From the NCBI GenBank assembly GCA_013823505.1, contig PNMH01000049.1:1-28568 (forward strand): 28,568 bases of DNA. The letters are read 5' to 3'. The notes beneath the pieces were generated by a model. That model was not told the DNA's origin, searched no databases, and saw nothing but the letters and a program-made list of their open reading frames with translations. Positions within the stretch are counted from its first letter, which is position 1. Every line of letters starts with the position of its first letter. The position numbers and the translations under genes are program-made. Below, in pieces: positions 1-8,120 of the stretch. The stretch comes from Polaromonas sp. Its GTDB lineage: Bacteria > Pseudomonadota > Gammaproteobacteria > Burkholderiales > Burkholderiaceae.

Positions 1-398
1 GCCTGGTCGTCGGCCACATCGGTCTCGAACACGAGGTTCACACCCAGGGCGATGCAACGGTCCTGCAGGATGTTGAGCAGCTTCTTGCGTCCGATGCCGC
101 AGAAGCCATGGCCACCCGAGCGCACGCGCCCGCCCTTGTAGAAGACCTCGATGTCGTCCCAGTGGTTGAAGGCTTCACCGATCAGCGTGGCCGATTCGGG
201 GTCGGCCGCGTGCAGGTTGCCCAGCGTCTGGTCAGAGAGCACGACGCCCCAGCCGAAGGTGTCGTAGGGTCGGTTGCGTTCGACCACCGTCACGGTGAGC
301 GAGGGATCGCGCCGCTTCATCAGCAAGGCGAAGTACAGGCCGGCTGGGCCCCCGCCGATGCACAGGATTCTTTGGAGCGCCGAGTCTGGAGTGTTCAT
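1..398 (-). CDS. FAD-dependent aryl-CoA monooxygenase (salicylyl-CoA 5-hydroxylase / 2-aminobenzoyl-CoA monooxygenase type), N-terminal part
   Basis: This is the first 132 codons of a gene that runs off the left edge. The translation opens with a Rossmann FAD-binding motif ([20 protein letters not shown], residues 11-30, GGGPAG at 15-20). A conserved stretch [15 protein letters not shown] follows near residues 49-61. Both are typical of the flavin monooxygenase half of bifunctional salicylyl-CoA 5-hydroxylase/oxidoreductases and 2-aminobenzoyl-CoA monooxygenase/reductases, which hydroxylate aromatic CoA thioesters in the cytoplasm. The C-terminal oxidoreductase half, if present, lies outside the window, so the exact substrate cannot be decided. 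The start ATG at 398-396 has no Shine-Dalgarno sequence. A promoter-like pair and a palindrome lie directly upstream, so the mRNA may be leaderless. Confidence 0.85.
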   Translation of the reverse strand, partial: MNTPDSALQRILCIGGGPAGLYFALLMKRRDPSLTVTVVERNRPYDTFGWGVVLSDQTLGNLHAADPESATLIGEAFNHWDDIEVFYKGGRVRSGGHGFCGIGRKKLLNILQDRCIALGVNLVFETDVADDQ

Positions 399-415
399 GT
401 CTAATTAGTTTAGAC
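399..415. promoter_or_regulatory. Palindromic operator candidate touching the start codon of the monooxygenase gene
   Basis: GTCTAA-ACTAA-TTAGAC is a perfect 6-bp inverted repeat with a 5-bp centre, directly next to the minus-strand ATG at 398. It covers a -10-like TAAACT (407-412, minus strand). A -35-like TTGAAG (429-434) lies 16 bp further upstream. The symmetry and position suit a repressor such as a MarR- or TetR-type protein, but no regulator gene for it is in the window. The palindrome is seen; its function is inferred. Confidence 0.5.
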
Positions 416-514
416 TTGAATTATTCAGCTTCAATCGGGTTTACCCGCATTTGTGCGTACCCCAACCGGTATGGAGTACGCTGGGGCAACAACGAAACCA
501 CCCAAGGAGACAAC

Positions 515-841
515 ATGTCCCTGTACCGATTCAAATCCCGTGAAACCGGCGACCTGGTGATGCTGGCGCAACACGGCAAGCGCCTCCTGGAAATCCTGAG
601 CAAGGATCCGTCGGGTCCGGGTGTGGTGATGCACCAGCAGATGCCTGCCGCCATCCAGGCCATTCGCGATGCGATCGTGCTCGAAGAAGCCGATCAGAAA
701 AAGCAGATCGAAGACGCGGCGGCCCGTGGCGACGCGGCGCCCGTGTTCGATCAGGTGAGTCTGCGCATGCGCAGCGCGCCGTTCATCGAGATGCTGGAGC
801 GCTGCGAAAAGGCGGGCGTGGACATCGTCTGGGGGGTCTAG
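515..841 (+). CDS. DUF1840 domain-containing protein
   Basis: This 108-residue protein belongs to the DUF1840 family, whose function is unknown. The family signature is visible at both ends: an N-terminal YRFKSRETGDLVML stretch, where the family typically has (L/Y)(Y/K)FKS..TGD..ML, and a C-terminal IVWGV end, with QMPAAIQAIRDAI in the middle. The whole small domain is present, at the usual length of about 105-115 residues. I chose the ATG at 515 because AAGGAGA lies 4-10 bases upstream; the open frame extends further back to 416 but has no ribosome site there. It is divergent from the aryl-CoA monooxygenase gene. It has no signal peptide or membrane segment, so it is likely cytoplasmic. A GCGTAC/GTACGC inverted repeat (455-460/476-481) lies in its upstream region. 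Confidence 0.85.
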   Translation: MSLYRFKSRETGDLVMLAQHGKRLLEILSKDPSGPGVVMHQQMPAAIQAIRDAIVLEEADQKKQIEDAAARGDAAPVFDQVSLRMRSAPFIEMLERCEKAGVDIVWGV

Positions 842-863
842 AAGAAGCACCCCCGCCAGGAAA

Positions 864-955
864 GAAGCACCCCCCGCGCGGCTTCGCCGCTCCCCCCTCT
901 CTCGCCTTCGGCGGGAGGGGGGCGACACCTGGGGCCGGCGGAGCCGGACCCTCGG
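864..955 (+). repeat. GC-rich dispersed repeat, copy 1
   Basis: This intergenic unit begins GAAGCACCCCCC, continues with GGCTTCGCCGCTCCCCCC and CTCTCGCCTTCGGCGGGAGG, and ends near GGCCGGCGGAGCCGG. It can fold as stacked GC-rich hairpins. The same order of blocks is seen in reverse complement at 8121-8214. A shorter GAAGCACCCCC start also occurs at 844. Non-coding repeats like this are scattered between genes in Comamonadaceae genomes (family knowledge). The rest of the 842-1120 gap holds copy 2 and no recognisable gene. Confidence 0.65.
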
Positions 956-1039
956 TGTCCCTGGGGTGGGGCACGCGCGCCGGAGCGCTTGTTTGTGTCG
1001 ACAGTGGGTGGCGATGCTCTGCTCCGGAGCGCGATGGCC

Positions 1040-1117
1040 GAACCCAGGATGCCGCGGAACCGGCTCCGCCGGGCCGCAGGCATCGCCCCCTTCAGGGGGT
1101 CGCGCGAAGCGCGGCGG
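1040..1117 (-). repeat. GC-rich dispersed repeat, copy 2
   Basis: Read on the minus strand this stretch gives CCGCGCTTCGCGCG, then CCCCCTGAAGGGGG, then GGCCCGGCGGAGCCGGTTCC. The last block matches the end of the 8121-8214 copy (GGCCCGGCAAAGCCGGTTCC on the minus strand). It lies just downstream of the Bug-protein gene that ends at 1121. It may act as a weak 3'-end hairpin, but there is no T-run to make a classical terminator. Confidence 0.55.
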
Positions 1118-1120
1118 GAG

Positions 1121-2113
1121 TCAGTCGACTTTTGCGCCTGACGCTTTGACCACCGGCGCCCACTTCGCGATCTCAGCTTCGATCAGCTTGGTGAATTCCG
1201 CTGGCGTGTTGCCGCTGGGGATGGCGCCTTGGGCCACCAGGCGTTCTTTCACGTTGGGCAGGTTCAGTGCCTTGGCGGTTTCCTGTTGCAGGCGGTTCAC
1301 CACCTCGGGTGGCGTGCCGGCGGGAGCCAGCAGACCGAACCAGGAGCTGGCTTCAAAGCCGGCGAGTGCGCCGGCTTCGGCCACGGTGGGGGTGTCGGGC
1401 AGGGCGCTGGAGCGCACGGCGCTGGTGACCGCGAAGGCCTTCAGGCCACCCGACTGGATGTGCGGCATGGCCGAGGGCAGGTTGTCGAACATCACGTCCA
1501 CCGCGCCCACCAGCAGGTCGGTGATGGCCGGGCCCGATCCGCGGTAGGGAATGTGCGTCATGAAGATGCCGGTGCGCGACTTGAACAGCTCGCCCGCCAG
1601 GTGAATGGAGGTGCCGTTGCCGCTGGAGGCCATGTTCAGCTTGCCGGGGTGGGACTTGGCGTACTTCACGAAGTCGGCCACGTTGTTGATGCCCAGCTCC
1701 TGCGCGCGCTTGCTGTTCATCACCATCACGTTGGGCACGCCCGCCACCAGCGTGATGGGCGCAAAGTCCTTTTGCGGGTCGTAGGGCAGCTTCGAATACA
1801 GCGACTTGTTGATGCCGTGCGTGCCCACCGTGCCCATGAGCAGTGTGTAGCCGTCGTTGGGGGCTTTGGCCACCAGGTCGGCCCCGATGTTGCCGCCCGC
1901 GCCCGCGCGGTTGTCCACCACCACGGGTTGGCCCAGCACCTTGCTGAGTTCGGGTGCCAGCGTGCGGGCGAGGATGTCCGTGGTGCCGCCGGGTGCAAAC
2001 GGCACAACGATGCGGATGGGTTTGCCGGGCCAGGCGGCCTGGGCGGCCACCAGACCGGGCAGGGTGGTGGTGGCGACAGCGAATGCGATGAGGGTGCGGC
2101 GTGAAAGGGTCAT
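1121..2113 (-). CDS. Bug/TctC-family solute-binding protein (tripartite tricarboxylate transporter type)
   Basis: This 330-residue periplasmic binding protein of the Bug (TctC) family typically binds a small carboxylate. The signature [18 protein letters not shown] follows a signal peptide ending near residues 22-25 (VAAQ). [18 protein letters not shown] and DGYTLLMG follow, and [18 protein letters not shown] is central. The N-terminus [11 protein letters not shown] has twin arginines, so Tat export is possible though not certain. The ATG at 2113 has AGGAGA at good spacing, while the longer open frame to 2191 has none. No TctA/TctB membrane genes are nearby, which is normal for the many orphan Bug proteins of Burkholderiales. 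The ligand cannot be read from the sequence. Confidence 0.9.
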   Translation of the reverse strand: MTLSRRTLIAFAVATTTLPGLVAAQAAWPGKPIRIVVPFAPGGTTDILARTLAPELSKVLGQPVVVDNRAGAGGNIGADLVAKAPNDGYTLLMGTVGTHGINKSLYSKLPYDPQKDFAPITLVAGVPNVMVMNSKRAQELGINNVADFVKYAKSHPGKLNMASSGNGTSIHLAGELFKSRTGIFMTHIPYRGSGPAITDLLVGAVDVMFDNLPSAMPHIQSGGLKAFAVTSAVRSSALPDTPTVAEAGALAGFEASSWFGLLAPAGTPPEVVNRLQQETAKALNLPNVKERLVAQGAIPSGNTPAEFTKLIEAEIAKWAPVVKASGAKVD

Positions 2114-2201
2114 GGTTGTCTCCTGTTGTGGTTGTGCTGGCCAATGTACCGGTTGCCTGCGAAGCGTGTGTTCCCGTGGGAGACAACGCACCGCACAAAC
2201 A

Positions 2202-2229
2202 AATACAGCCCGCGTTGGCGGGCTGTATT
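2202..2229 (-). terminator. Intrinsic terminator after the second Bug gene
   Basis: A perfect 12-bp stem (AATACAGCCCGC against GCGGGCTGTATT) with a 4-base loop lies 16 bp beyond the stop codon at 2246. On the minus strand it is followed by TGTTTGTG, a modest T-rich tail. It separates the two Bug-protein genes, so the gene at 1121-2113 probably has its own promoter. Confidence 0.8.
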
Positions 2230-2245
2230 CAGGGGTGGTTGACGC

Positions 2246-3229
2246 TCAGTCGGCGAACTGGCCAGCGGCGTCGATGGCAGCTTTCAGCTTGACGATCTCG
2301 TTGGCCACAAAGGCCTTGTGGCCGGCGGGGGTCACGCGGTTGTCGGTCACGACGATGGCGCCCAGCTCTTCCTGGCTCTTGATGAACTCGGGGTCCTTCA
2401 AGGCCACCAGCAGCGCGTCGTTCAGGCGCTTGGTGATTTCGGGAGGCGTGCCCTTGGGTGCGTACAGGCCGTGCCAGATGGTCAGGTTGAAGCCCTTGAG
2501 GCCCATTTCCTGCAGCGACGGGTAGTCCTTGAGCAGTTTGTGGCTCTCCAGTCGCTTGGCGGTGGTGACGGCAAAGGCTTTCACGCGGCCACCCTCGATC
2601 TGCGAGGTGGTGTTGGTGGTCTGGTCGCACATCACGTCCACCTGGCCGCCGATCAGGTCGTTCATGGCCGGGCCGGTGCCGCGGTAGGCGATGGTGGTCA
2701 TGGACTTGTCGAGCTTCACCGCCGACTGCCACATCAGGCCGCAGATGTGGGAAGCTGAACCCAGACCGGCGTGGGCCAGGTTGAGCTTGCCGCCGTTGGC
2801 GCGGATGTAGGACTCGAAGTCGCGGTAGGTGTTGGCGTTGAGCTTGTTGGTGCCCAGCAGGGTCATGGGCACGTCGTTGATCATGCCCAGGTACTCGAAG
2901 TCCTCCAGCGGCTTGAACTGCTGCTTGCGGTACAGGCTGGTGGTGGCGGCCATGCCGATGTGCCAGACCAGCAGGGTGTAGCCGTCCGGGTTGGCGCGGG
3001 CCACCTTGGTGCCGGCGATCGTGCCGCCAGCGCCGGCCGCGTTTTCCACCACGATGTTGGCGCCGCCCAGGGGCTTGCGCATGGCTTCGGCCAGACGACG
3101 GGCCACCAGGTCGGTGGGGCCGCCGGCAGCAAAAGGCACCACGAACGTGATGGGCTTTGCAGGGAAAGCCTGCGCAAAGGCGCCGGCCGATACGGTGGCC
3201 GCCAGGGCGACAGCAAGCAGTTTTTTCAT
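2246..3229 (-). CDS. Bug/TctC-family solute-binding protein
   Basis: This second Bug-type periplasmic binding protein has 327 residues and only family-level similarity to its neighbour. A Sec signal peptide (MKKLLAVALAATVSAGAFA, then QAFPAK) leads into ITFVVPFAAGGPTDLVAR, the family's ligand-loop signature. ENAAGAGGTIAGTKVARA, DGYTLLVWHIG and AYRGTGPAMNDLIGGQVDVM follow. The ATG at 3229 is preceded by GGAGA at a short spacing. The gene is bounded downstream by a strong terminator and upstream by a 135-bp gap with no gene. The ligand is unknown; the family binds carboxylates, aromatic acids and related small molecules. Confidence 0.9.
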   Translation of the reverse strand: MKKLLAVALAATVSAGAFAQAFPAKPITFVVPFAAGGPTDLVARRLAEAMRKPLGGANIVVENAAGAGGTIAGTKVARANPDGYTLLVWHIGMAATTSLYRKQQFKPLEDFEYLGMINDVPMTLLGTNKLNANTYRDFESYIRANGGKLNLAHAGLGSASHICGLMWQSAVKLDKSMTTIAYRGTGPAMNDLIGGQVDVMCDQTTNTTSQIEGGRVKAFAVTTAKRLESHKLLKDYPSLQEMGLKGFNLTIWHGLYAPKGTPPEITKRLNDALLVALKDPEFIKSQEELGAIVVTDNRVTPAGHKAFVANEIVKLKAAIDAAGQFAD

Positions 3230-3364
3230 GGAGATCTCCGTCGAGGTTGAGTGAACCCAGAGATCCTATCCCCCATGCGACAGCAGGAAATCGCGGAAAT
3301 TACTTAGCCGGTCGCCTGGGAAAACCCTCTGCTGCAGTGCAGCCAGCCCCCACAGGGCGCCGGG

Positions 3365-4618
3365 TCATTGGTAGCTTCGCGCGTCCTCGATCACCTTGCC
3401 GTCGTTGGGCAGGCTGCCCGGCGGCACCAGTTGCACGTCGCTGCGCAGTTTGGTGACGTCGCGCACCGCCGTCTCGATCAAGCCGCGCAAGGCGTCGCCG
3501 CTTTCGCTGGCCTCCACCTTCAGGCACATCTGGTCGTTGGCCATTTCACCGCTGATCACCAGACGCGCCTTGTGCACTTGCGGAAACCGCCGGGCGATGT
3601 CGGCCACCTGCGAGGCGTGCACGAACATGCCCCGCACCTTGGTGGTCTGATCGGCGCGGCCCATCCAGCCCTTGATGCGCGGAGCGGTGCGGCCGGTGGG
3701 GCAGGTGCCGGGCAGGATGGCCGACAGATCCCCGGTCCCAAAACGGATCAGCGGGTAGGCGGTGTTGAGGGTGGTTACCACCAGCTCGCCCACCTCGCCC
3801 TCGGGCACCGGGTCGCCCGTGCCTGGGCGCACGATCTCCACGATCACGCCTTCGTCGAGCACCAGCCCCTGGCGGGACGCTGTCTCGTAGGCCACCAGGC
3901 CCAGGTCGGCCGTGGCGTAGGTCTGGTACACGTTCACGCCCTGTTCCTTGAACCAGGCCGTGAGGCTGGGCGGGCAGGCTTCGCCACCCACCGAGGCCTT
4001 GGTGAGACTGCTGATGTCGGTGCCGGTTTCCTTCGCCTTCTCCAGCAGGATGCGCAGAAAGCTGGGGGTTCCGGTGTAGGCGGCGGGCTTGAGGTCCACC
4101 ATGGCGTCGAGCTGTTGTTCGGTCTGGCCGGTGCCGGCCGGGAACACGGTGCAGCCCACGGCGTGGGCGCCGGACTCCAGGATGAAGGCCCCGGGCGTCA
4201 TGTGGTAACTGAAACTGTTGTGCACCAGCTCGCCGGCGCGAAAGCCCGCCGCGAACAAGGCGCGGCCCGAGCGCCAGTAGTCGCGACCGGTGGCTTCGGG
4301 TTCGTAGATCGGACCGGGGCTGGCGAACACGCGCGACATGGCCGGGCCTCGCACCAGGGCCGCAAAGCCGCCAAAGGCATCACCGCCATGCGCGCGCGAG
4401 GCCTTCTGGCGCTCCAGCAGCTCGCTCTTGCGCGTGACCGGCAAGCGGGCCAGAGCGGCACGGCTGTCGACGCTGGCCGCGTCCACGCCTTTCAGGATGT
4501 CGGCAAACGCTGCGCTGTGGTGTTGTGCGTGTGCGATCTGCGAGGGCAGCGCGGCCATCTGGGCCGCTTCGCGCTCGGCGGGCGATCGGGTTTCGAGGGT
4601 GTCGAAGTGGTCGTTCAT
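3365..4618 (-). CDS. PaaK-like phenylacetate-CoA ligase family protein (AMP-forming)
   Basis: This 417-residue protein resembles phenylacetate-CoA ligases, which join an aryl acid to CoA using ATP in the cytoplasm. Family landmarks are YTGTPSFLRILLEKA (181-195), ASVGGEACPPS (208-218), YQTYATADLGLVAYE (231-245), EGEVGELVVTTLNTAYPLIR (273-292) and FGTGDLSAI (293-301). The length is close to the roughly 430 residues of PaaK. The usual Ser/Thr/Gly-rich phosphate loop (SSGTTG) is absent; the equivalent place, near residues 98-107, reads FASPGPIYEP. The substrate or mechanism may therefore differ. It is the last gene of the transporter/ligase cluster, 32 bp after livF. The ATG at 4618 lacks a clear Shine-Dalgarno sequence. 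A longer frame running into livF was rejected. Confidence 0.85.
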   Translation of the reverse strand: MNDHFDTLETRSPAEREAAQMAALPSQIAHAQHHSAAFADILKGVDAASVDSRAALARLPVTRKSELLERQKASRAHGGDAFGGFAALVRGPAMSRVFASPGPIYEPEATGRDYWRSGRALFAAGFRAGELVHNSFSYHMTPGAFILESGAHAVGCTVFPAGTGQTEQQLDAMVDLKPAAYTGTPSFLRILLEKAKETGTDISSLTKASVGGEACPPSLTAWFKEQGVNVYQTYATADLGLVAYETASRQGLVLDEGVIVEIVRPGTGDPVPEGEVGELVVTTLNTAYPLIRFGTGDLSAILPGTCPTGRTAPRIKGWMGRADQTTKVRGMFVHASQVADIARRFPQVHKARLVISGEMANDQMCLKVEASESGDALRGLIETAVRDVTKLRSDVQLVPPGSLPNDGKVIEDARSYQ

Positions 4619-4650
4619 GGGGGTCTGGTGCGGTGTGTTGAACAGGACGG

Positions 4651-5472
4651 TCAAGCCAGCCAGCGCTTTCTGCGCTTGTAGCTCTTCACATCCTTGAAGC
4701 TCTTGCGCTCGCCGCCGCCCATGCCGAGGTAGAACTCTTTCACGTCCTCGTTGTTGCGCAGGTCGGCCGCCAGGCCGTCCATGACGATGCGGCCGCTTTC
4801 CATGATGTAGCCGTAGTCGGCGTACTTCAGTGCCATGTTGGTGTTCTGCTCGGCCAGCAGGAAGGTGACCTTCTCTTTCTGGTTGAGGTCTTTCACGATC
4901 TCGAAGACCTCTTCCACGATCTGCGGCGCGAGACCCATGGACGGCTCGTCGAGCAGCATCACGCTGGGGTTGGTCATCAGCGCCCGTCCAATCGCGCACA
5001 TCTGCTGCTCGCCGCCCGAGGTGTAGGCCGCCTGGCTGGTGCGCCGGGTTTTCAGGCGCGGAAAGTAGTTGTAGACCTTCTCCAGGTTGCGCGCGATCTC
5101 GGCCTTGTCCTTGCGGGTGTAGGAGCCGGTCATGAGGTTTTCTTCAATGGTGAGGTGGGCGAAGCAGTGCCGCCCTTCCATGACCTGCACCACGCCGCGG
5201 TGCACGAGGTCGGAGGTGCTGAGGTTTTCGATGCGTTCGCCGCGCAGCTCGATGCTGCCCTTGGTGACCTCGCCACGCTCGGCTTTCAGGAGGTTGGAGA
5301 TGGCGCGCAAGGTGGTGGTCTTGCCCGCGCCGTTGCCCCCGAGCACGGCGGCAATCTTGCCTTCGGGCACGTTGAGCGAGACGCCCTTGAGTACGAGGAT
5401 CACGTGGTTGTAGATGACCTCGATGCCGTTGACGTTGAGGACGTTGGTGGGGGTGCTCTCTGGGGTGGTCAT
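4651..5472 (-). CDS. livF: Branched-chain-amino-acid-type ABC transporter ATP-binding protein (LivF-like)
   Basis: This 273-residue ATPase has Walker A GGNGAGKTT (45-53), signature TSGGEQQ (151-157), Walker B VMLLDEP (171-177), and LAEQNTNMALKYADYGYIM, typical of LivF. It powers import through the LivH/LivM-type permease encoded upstream. The C-terminus carries a basic tail (FKDVKSYKRRKRWLA) beyond the usual LivF end. The signature has Thr in place of the usual Leu. I chose the ATG at 5472, which has AGGA upstream; a TTG at 5493 in the same frame lies inside a hairpin and is less likely. The ligase neighbours suggest an organic acid rather than leucine as substrate (inference). Confidence 0.9.
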   Translation of the reverse strand: MTTPESTPTNVLNVNGIEVIYNHVILVLKGVSLNVPEGKIAAVLGGNGAGKTTTLRAISNLLKAERGEVTKGSIELRGERIENLSTSDLVHRGVVQVMEGRHCFAHLTIEENLMTGSYTRKDKAEIARNLEKVYNYFPRLKTRRTSQAAYTSGGEQQMCAIGRALMTNPSVMLLDEPSMGLAPQIVEEVFEIVKDLNQKEKVTFLLAEQNTNMALKYADYGYIMESGRIVMDGLAADLRNNEDVKEFYLGMGGGERKSFKDVKSYKRRKRWLA

Positions 5473-5488
5473 GGGAGTGTCCTGTGTG

Positions 5489-5546
5489 GCCAATTCAAAG
5501 ACCGGCGTTGCGCGGGTCTTTGAATTGGCGGCTCTCGCGAGCCGCC
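5489..5546. repeat. Two adjacent intergenic hairpins between livK and livF
   Basis: A perfect 15-bp inverted repeat (GCCAATTCAAAGACC, 5489-5503, with its complement at 5515-5529; 11-base loop) lies beside a second perfect stem (GGCGGCTC, 5527-5534, with GAGCCGCC at 5539-5546; 4-base loop). In transcription order they follow the livK stop and precede livF. There is no T-run, so they are better read as mRNA-stabilising or attenuating structures than as full terminators. Confidence 0.75.
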
Positions 5547-5561
5547 AGGTTCAGCCAGTGA

Positions 5562-6899
5562 TCAGCTCTGGCAATCCGCGCCGGTGCGGCGGGTCAGCTT
5601 TTTCTCGGCGGCGTATTTGTCGGCCGCGGCCTTGACCATCGGACGGATGATCTGCTCATCGCCTTGCAGCCAGTCGGAGGTCCACTCGAACTTCGTGCCA
5701 TCCCAGGTGTGCACGCGGGCCCAGGAAGCGCCCATGTGGTCCTGGCAGCTGGTGGAGATCGGGCGCATCACGCCTTTGAAGCCGAGCGCGTCGAGCTTGG
5801 CTTGCGTGAGGTTCAGGTTTTCGTATCCCCAGCGGGCCTGTTCACCCGTCATGACCTTGCCCTTGCCGAAACGCTCTTGCGCCGCACGGACACCTTCCAC
5901 CGCGAACATGGCAGCCTGCACGCCACGCAGGTACAGCACCTGGCCCACTTCTTCCTTCGGTCCGGTGCCATTGCCCTTGGCGTGGAGCTTGGTCAGGATT
6001 TCCTGCGCCACGGCGGCGTCGGCTTGCGAGCCGTGCTGCATCATGATCGCGTTGTAGCCCTTGGCACCCGCGCCCACGTCTTTCACGTCCGGCTCGGCAC
6101 CGGCCCACCACACGCCGTACATCTTCTCGCGCGGGTAACCCGTGGCCTGCGCTTCTTTCAGCGCGGTGGAGTTCATCACACCCCAGCCCCAGTTGAGAAC
6201 GTAGTCCGGGCGGTCGCGGCGGATCTGCAACCAGGTGGCCTTCTGTTCCACGCCGGGGTGCGTCACCGGCAGCAGACTCAGCGAGAAGCCGTGCATGGAC
6301 GCGCGCTCCTGCAGCAGCGGAATGGGTTCCTTGCCGAACGGGCTGTCGTGGTAGACCAGCGCGATCTTCTTGCCCTTGAGTTTGTCCAGCCCGCCTTCCT
6401 TTTTGGCGATGTGCTGGATCAATGTGTCGGCGGCCACCCAGTAGGTGCCCGAGAGCGGGAAGTTCCACTTGAACACGCCACCATCGGCAGACTCGCTGCG
6501 GCCATAACCGGCGGTGATCAGGGGAATCTTGTCGCCAGGGGCTTTTTCGGTCAGCGCGAAGGTGATGCCGGTGGACAGCGGCTGGAACACCGTGGCGCCG
6601 CCATTCTTGCCTTTGAGGCGCTCGTAGCACTCCACGCCGCGGTCGGTGGCGTAGCCGGTTTCGCATTCTTCAAACGACACCTTCACACCGTTGATGCCGC
6701 CGCGCTCGTTGACCAGCTTGAGGTAGTCCACATAGCCGTTGGCGAACGGCACGCCGTTGGGCGCGTAGGCACCCGTGCGATACACCAGCACCGGGAAGAA
6801 CTGCTCCTTGGCTTGCGCCATGGCAGAGGGCGTCACCAACGCGGCCGACAAGCCGGCACAGGCGATGGACACGGACAGAACCAGATTTCGCAGCTTCAT
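5562..6899 (-). CDS. livK: ABC transporter substrate-binding protein (LivK/type I periplasmic binding protein)
   Basis: This 445-residue periplasmic binding protein feeds the Liv-type permease. A signal peptide (MKLRNLVLSVSIACAGLSAA, then a likely cut after AMA at residue 28) precedes the type I fold. Recognisable features are GVPFANGYVDYLKLVNERGG, a FQPLSTGITFALTEKA region, ITAGYGRS and ALVYHDSPFGKEPIPLLQE. At about 445 residues it is longer than leucine-binding LivK (about 370), as is common for homologues next to acyl-CoA ligases. A GGAGA site precedes the ATG at 6899. Intergenic hairpins follow it, which would favour higher expression of this component than of LivF. The ligand is not determined. 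Confidence 0.9.
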   Translation of the reverse strand: MKLRNLVLSVSIACAGLSAALVTPSAMAQAKEQFFPVLVYRTGAYAPNGVPFANGYVDYLKLVNERGGINGVKVSFEECETGYATDRGVECYERLKGKNGGATVFQPLSTGITFALTEKAPGDKIPLITAGYGRSESADGGVFKWNFPLSGTYWVAADTLIQHIAKKEGGLDKLKGKKIALVYHDSPFGKEPIPLLQERASMHGFSLSLLPVTHPGVEQKATWLQIRRDRPDYVLNWGWGVMNSTALKEAQATGYPREKMYGVWWAGAEPDVKDVGAGAKGYNAIMMQHGSQADAAVAQEILTKLHAKGNGTGPKEEVGQVLYLRGVQAAMFAVEGVRAAQERFGKGKVMTGEQARWGYENLNLTQAKLDALGFKGVMRPISTSCQDHMGASWARVHTWDGTKFEWTSDWLQGDEQIIRPMVKAAADKYAAEKKLTRRTGADCQS

Positions 6900-6986
6900 T
6901 TCGTTGTCTCCAAGTAAGAATCAAACACACAGATCAACACAAACACCATGACCCTTGGGTGTCGGACGGCCCGCGCCGTTCCGAGC

Positions 6987-8063
6987 TCAGTGCGGAAAGG
7001 GCCAGAGCCGCAACTTCTGTTTGGCGATGCTCCAGAGCTTGGCCAGACCGTGGGGCTCCACGATGAGGAACCAGACGATGAGCGCGCCGAAAATCATGAA
7101 CTCGGTGTGGGACACAGTGGCGGTGGAGATCTCCACGCCGAAGATTGCACCCACCGCGGGCAGGAACTGGTTGAGGAAGATGGGCAGCACGACGATGAAG
7201 GCGGCGCCGAAGAAACTGCCCATGATCGAGCCCATGCCGCCGATGATCACCATGAAGAGCAGTTGGAAGCTGCGGTCGATGGAGAAGGCCGCCGGCTCCC
7301 ACGAGCCCAGGTGCACGAAGCCCCACAGGCCACCGGCCACACCGATGATGAAACTGCTCACGGCAAACGCACTGAGCTTGGCGTACATCGGGCGGATGCC
7401 GATCACCGCGGCTGCCACGTCCATGTCGCGGATGGCCATCCACTCGCGCCCGATGGCCGAGCGCACCAGGTTCTTGGCCAGCAGCGCAAAGACCACCAGG
7501 AAGCCCAGGCAGAAGAGGTACTTCTCCATCGGGGTGTTGATGGTCCAGCCCAGCACGTTGAGGTTGGAGACCGAGACCGAGCCCGAGGCGGTGTTGTTCG
7601 TGAACCAGCCGATGCGCAGGAACGCCCAGTCGCAGAAGAACTGCGCGGCCAGCGTGGCCACCGCGAGATAGAGGCCTTTGACACGCAGGCTGGGGATGCC
7701 GAAGAAGATACCCACCAGCGTGGCGAAGAGGCCGCCCGAGAGCAGGGCGACGATCACCGGCATGCCGTCGATGCGCACGTAGGTGTTGTAGGCCATGTAG
7801 GCGCCCACCGCCATGAAGGCGCCCGAGCCCAGGCTGATCTGGCCGCAGTAACCCACCAGGATGTTCACGCCGAGCGCGGCCAGCGCCAGGATCAGGAACG
7901 GAATCAGGATGGCGCGGAACATGTACTCGTCGACCAGCATCGGCACGCCGATGAAGGCGAAGGCGATGAACGCGAGGATGACCCAGCGGTCCTGCGCGAT
8001 CGGGAAGATCTGCTGGTCGGCGCTGTACGAGGTCTTGAATTGACCGTTTTCACGATAGAACAT
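6987..8063 (-). CDS. livM: Branched-chain-amino-acid-type ABC transporter permease (LivM-like)
   Basis: This 358-residue inner-membrane permease has multiple hydrophobic helices. The LivM landmark GYCGQISLGSGAFMAVGAYMA lies in the first third, then GIPSLRVKGLYLAVATLAAQ. The conserved cytoplasmic loop AIGREWMAIRDMDVAAAVIG comes next, followed by KLSAFAVSSFIIGVAGGLWG and GGMGSIMGSFFGAAFIV near the C-terminus. It would pair with the LivH-like protein to form the channel. An AAGAAAAG purine stretch precedes the ATG at 8063. A 154-bp gap with a dispersed repeat separates it from livH; 87 bp separate it from livK. Confidence 0.92.
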   Translation of the reverse strand: MFYRENGQFKTSYSADQQIFPIAQDRWVILAFIAFAFIGVPMLVDEYMFRAILIPFLILALAALGVNILVGYCGQISLGSGAFMAVGAYMAYNTYVRIDGMPVIVALLSGGLFATLVGIFFGIPSLRVKGLYLAVATLAAQFFCDWAFLRIGWFTNNTASGSVSVSNLNVLGWTINTPMEKYLFCLGFLVVFALLAKNLVRSAIGREWMAIRDMDVAAAVIGIRPMYAKLSAFAVSSFIIGVAGGLWGFVHLGSWEPAAFSIDRSFQLLFMVIIGGMGSIMGSFFGAAFIVVLPIFLNQFLPAVGAIFGVEISTATVSHTEFMIFGALIVWFLIVEPHGLAKLWSIAKQKLRLWPFPH

Positions 8064-8120
8064 GCTTTTCTTTTCTTGAAGGGTTCAATGTGTCCGGCGA
8101 GCAGTGCTTTGCTCGGGGCT

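Noticed and set aside
2114..2191. Longer N-terminus for the first Bug protein
   Set aside because: No ribosome site is present, and it would bury the signal peptide behind 26 extra residues; the ATG at 2113 has AGGAGA.
3331..3343. GCTGCA/TGCAGC inverted repeat after the PaaK-like gene as a terminator
   Set aside because: The single-base centre cannot form a hairpin loop without losing pairs, and no T-run follows.
4619..4999. N-terminal extension of the PaaK-like ligase
   Set aside because: It would overlap the end of livF in another frame; the conserved protein begins at 4618.
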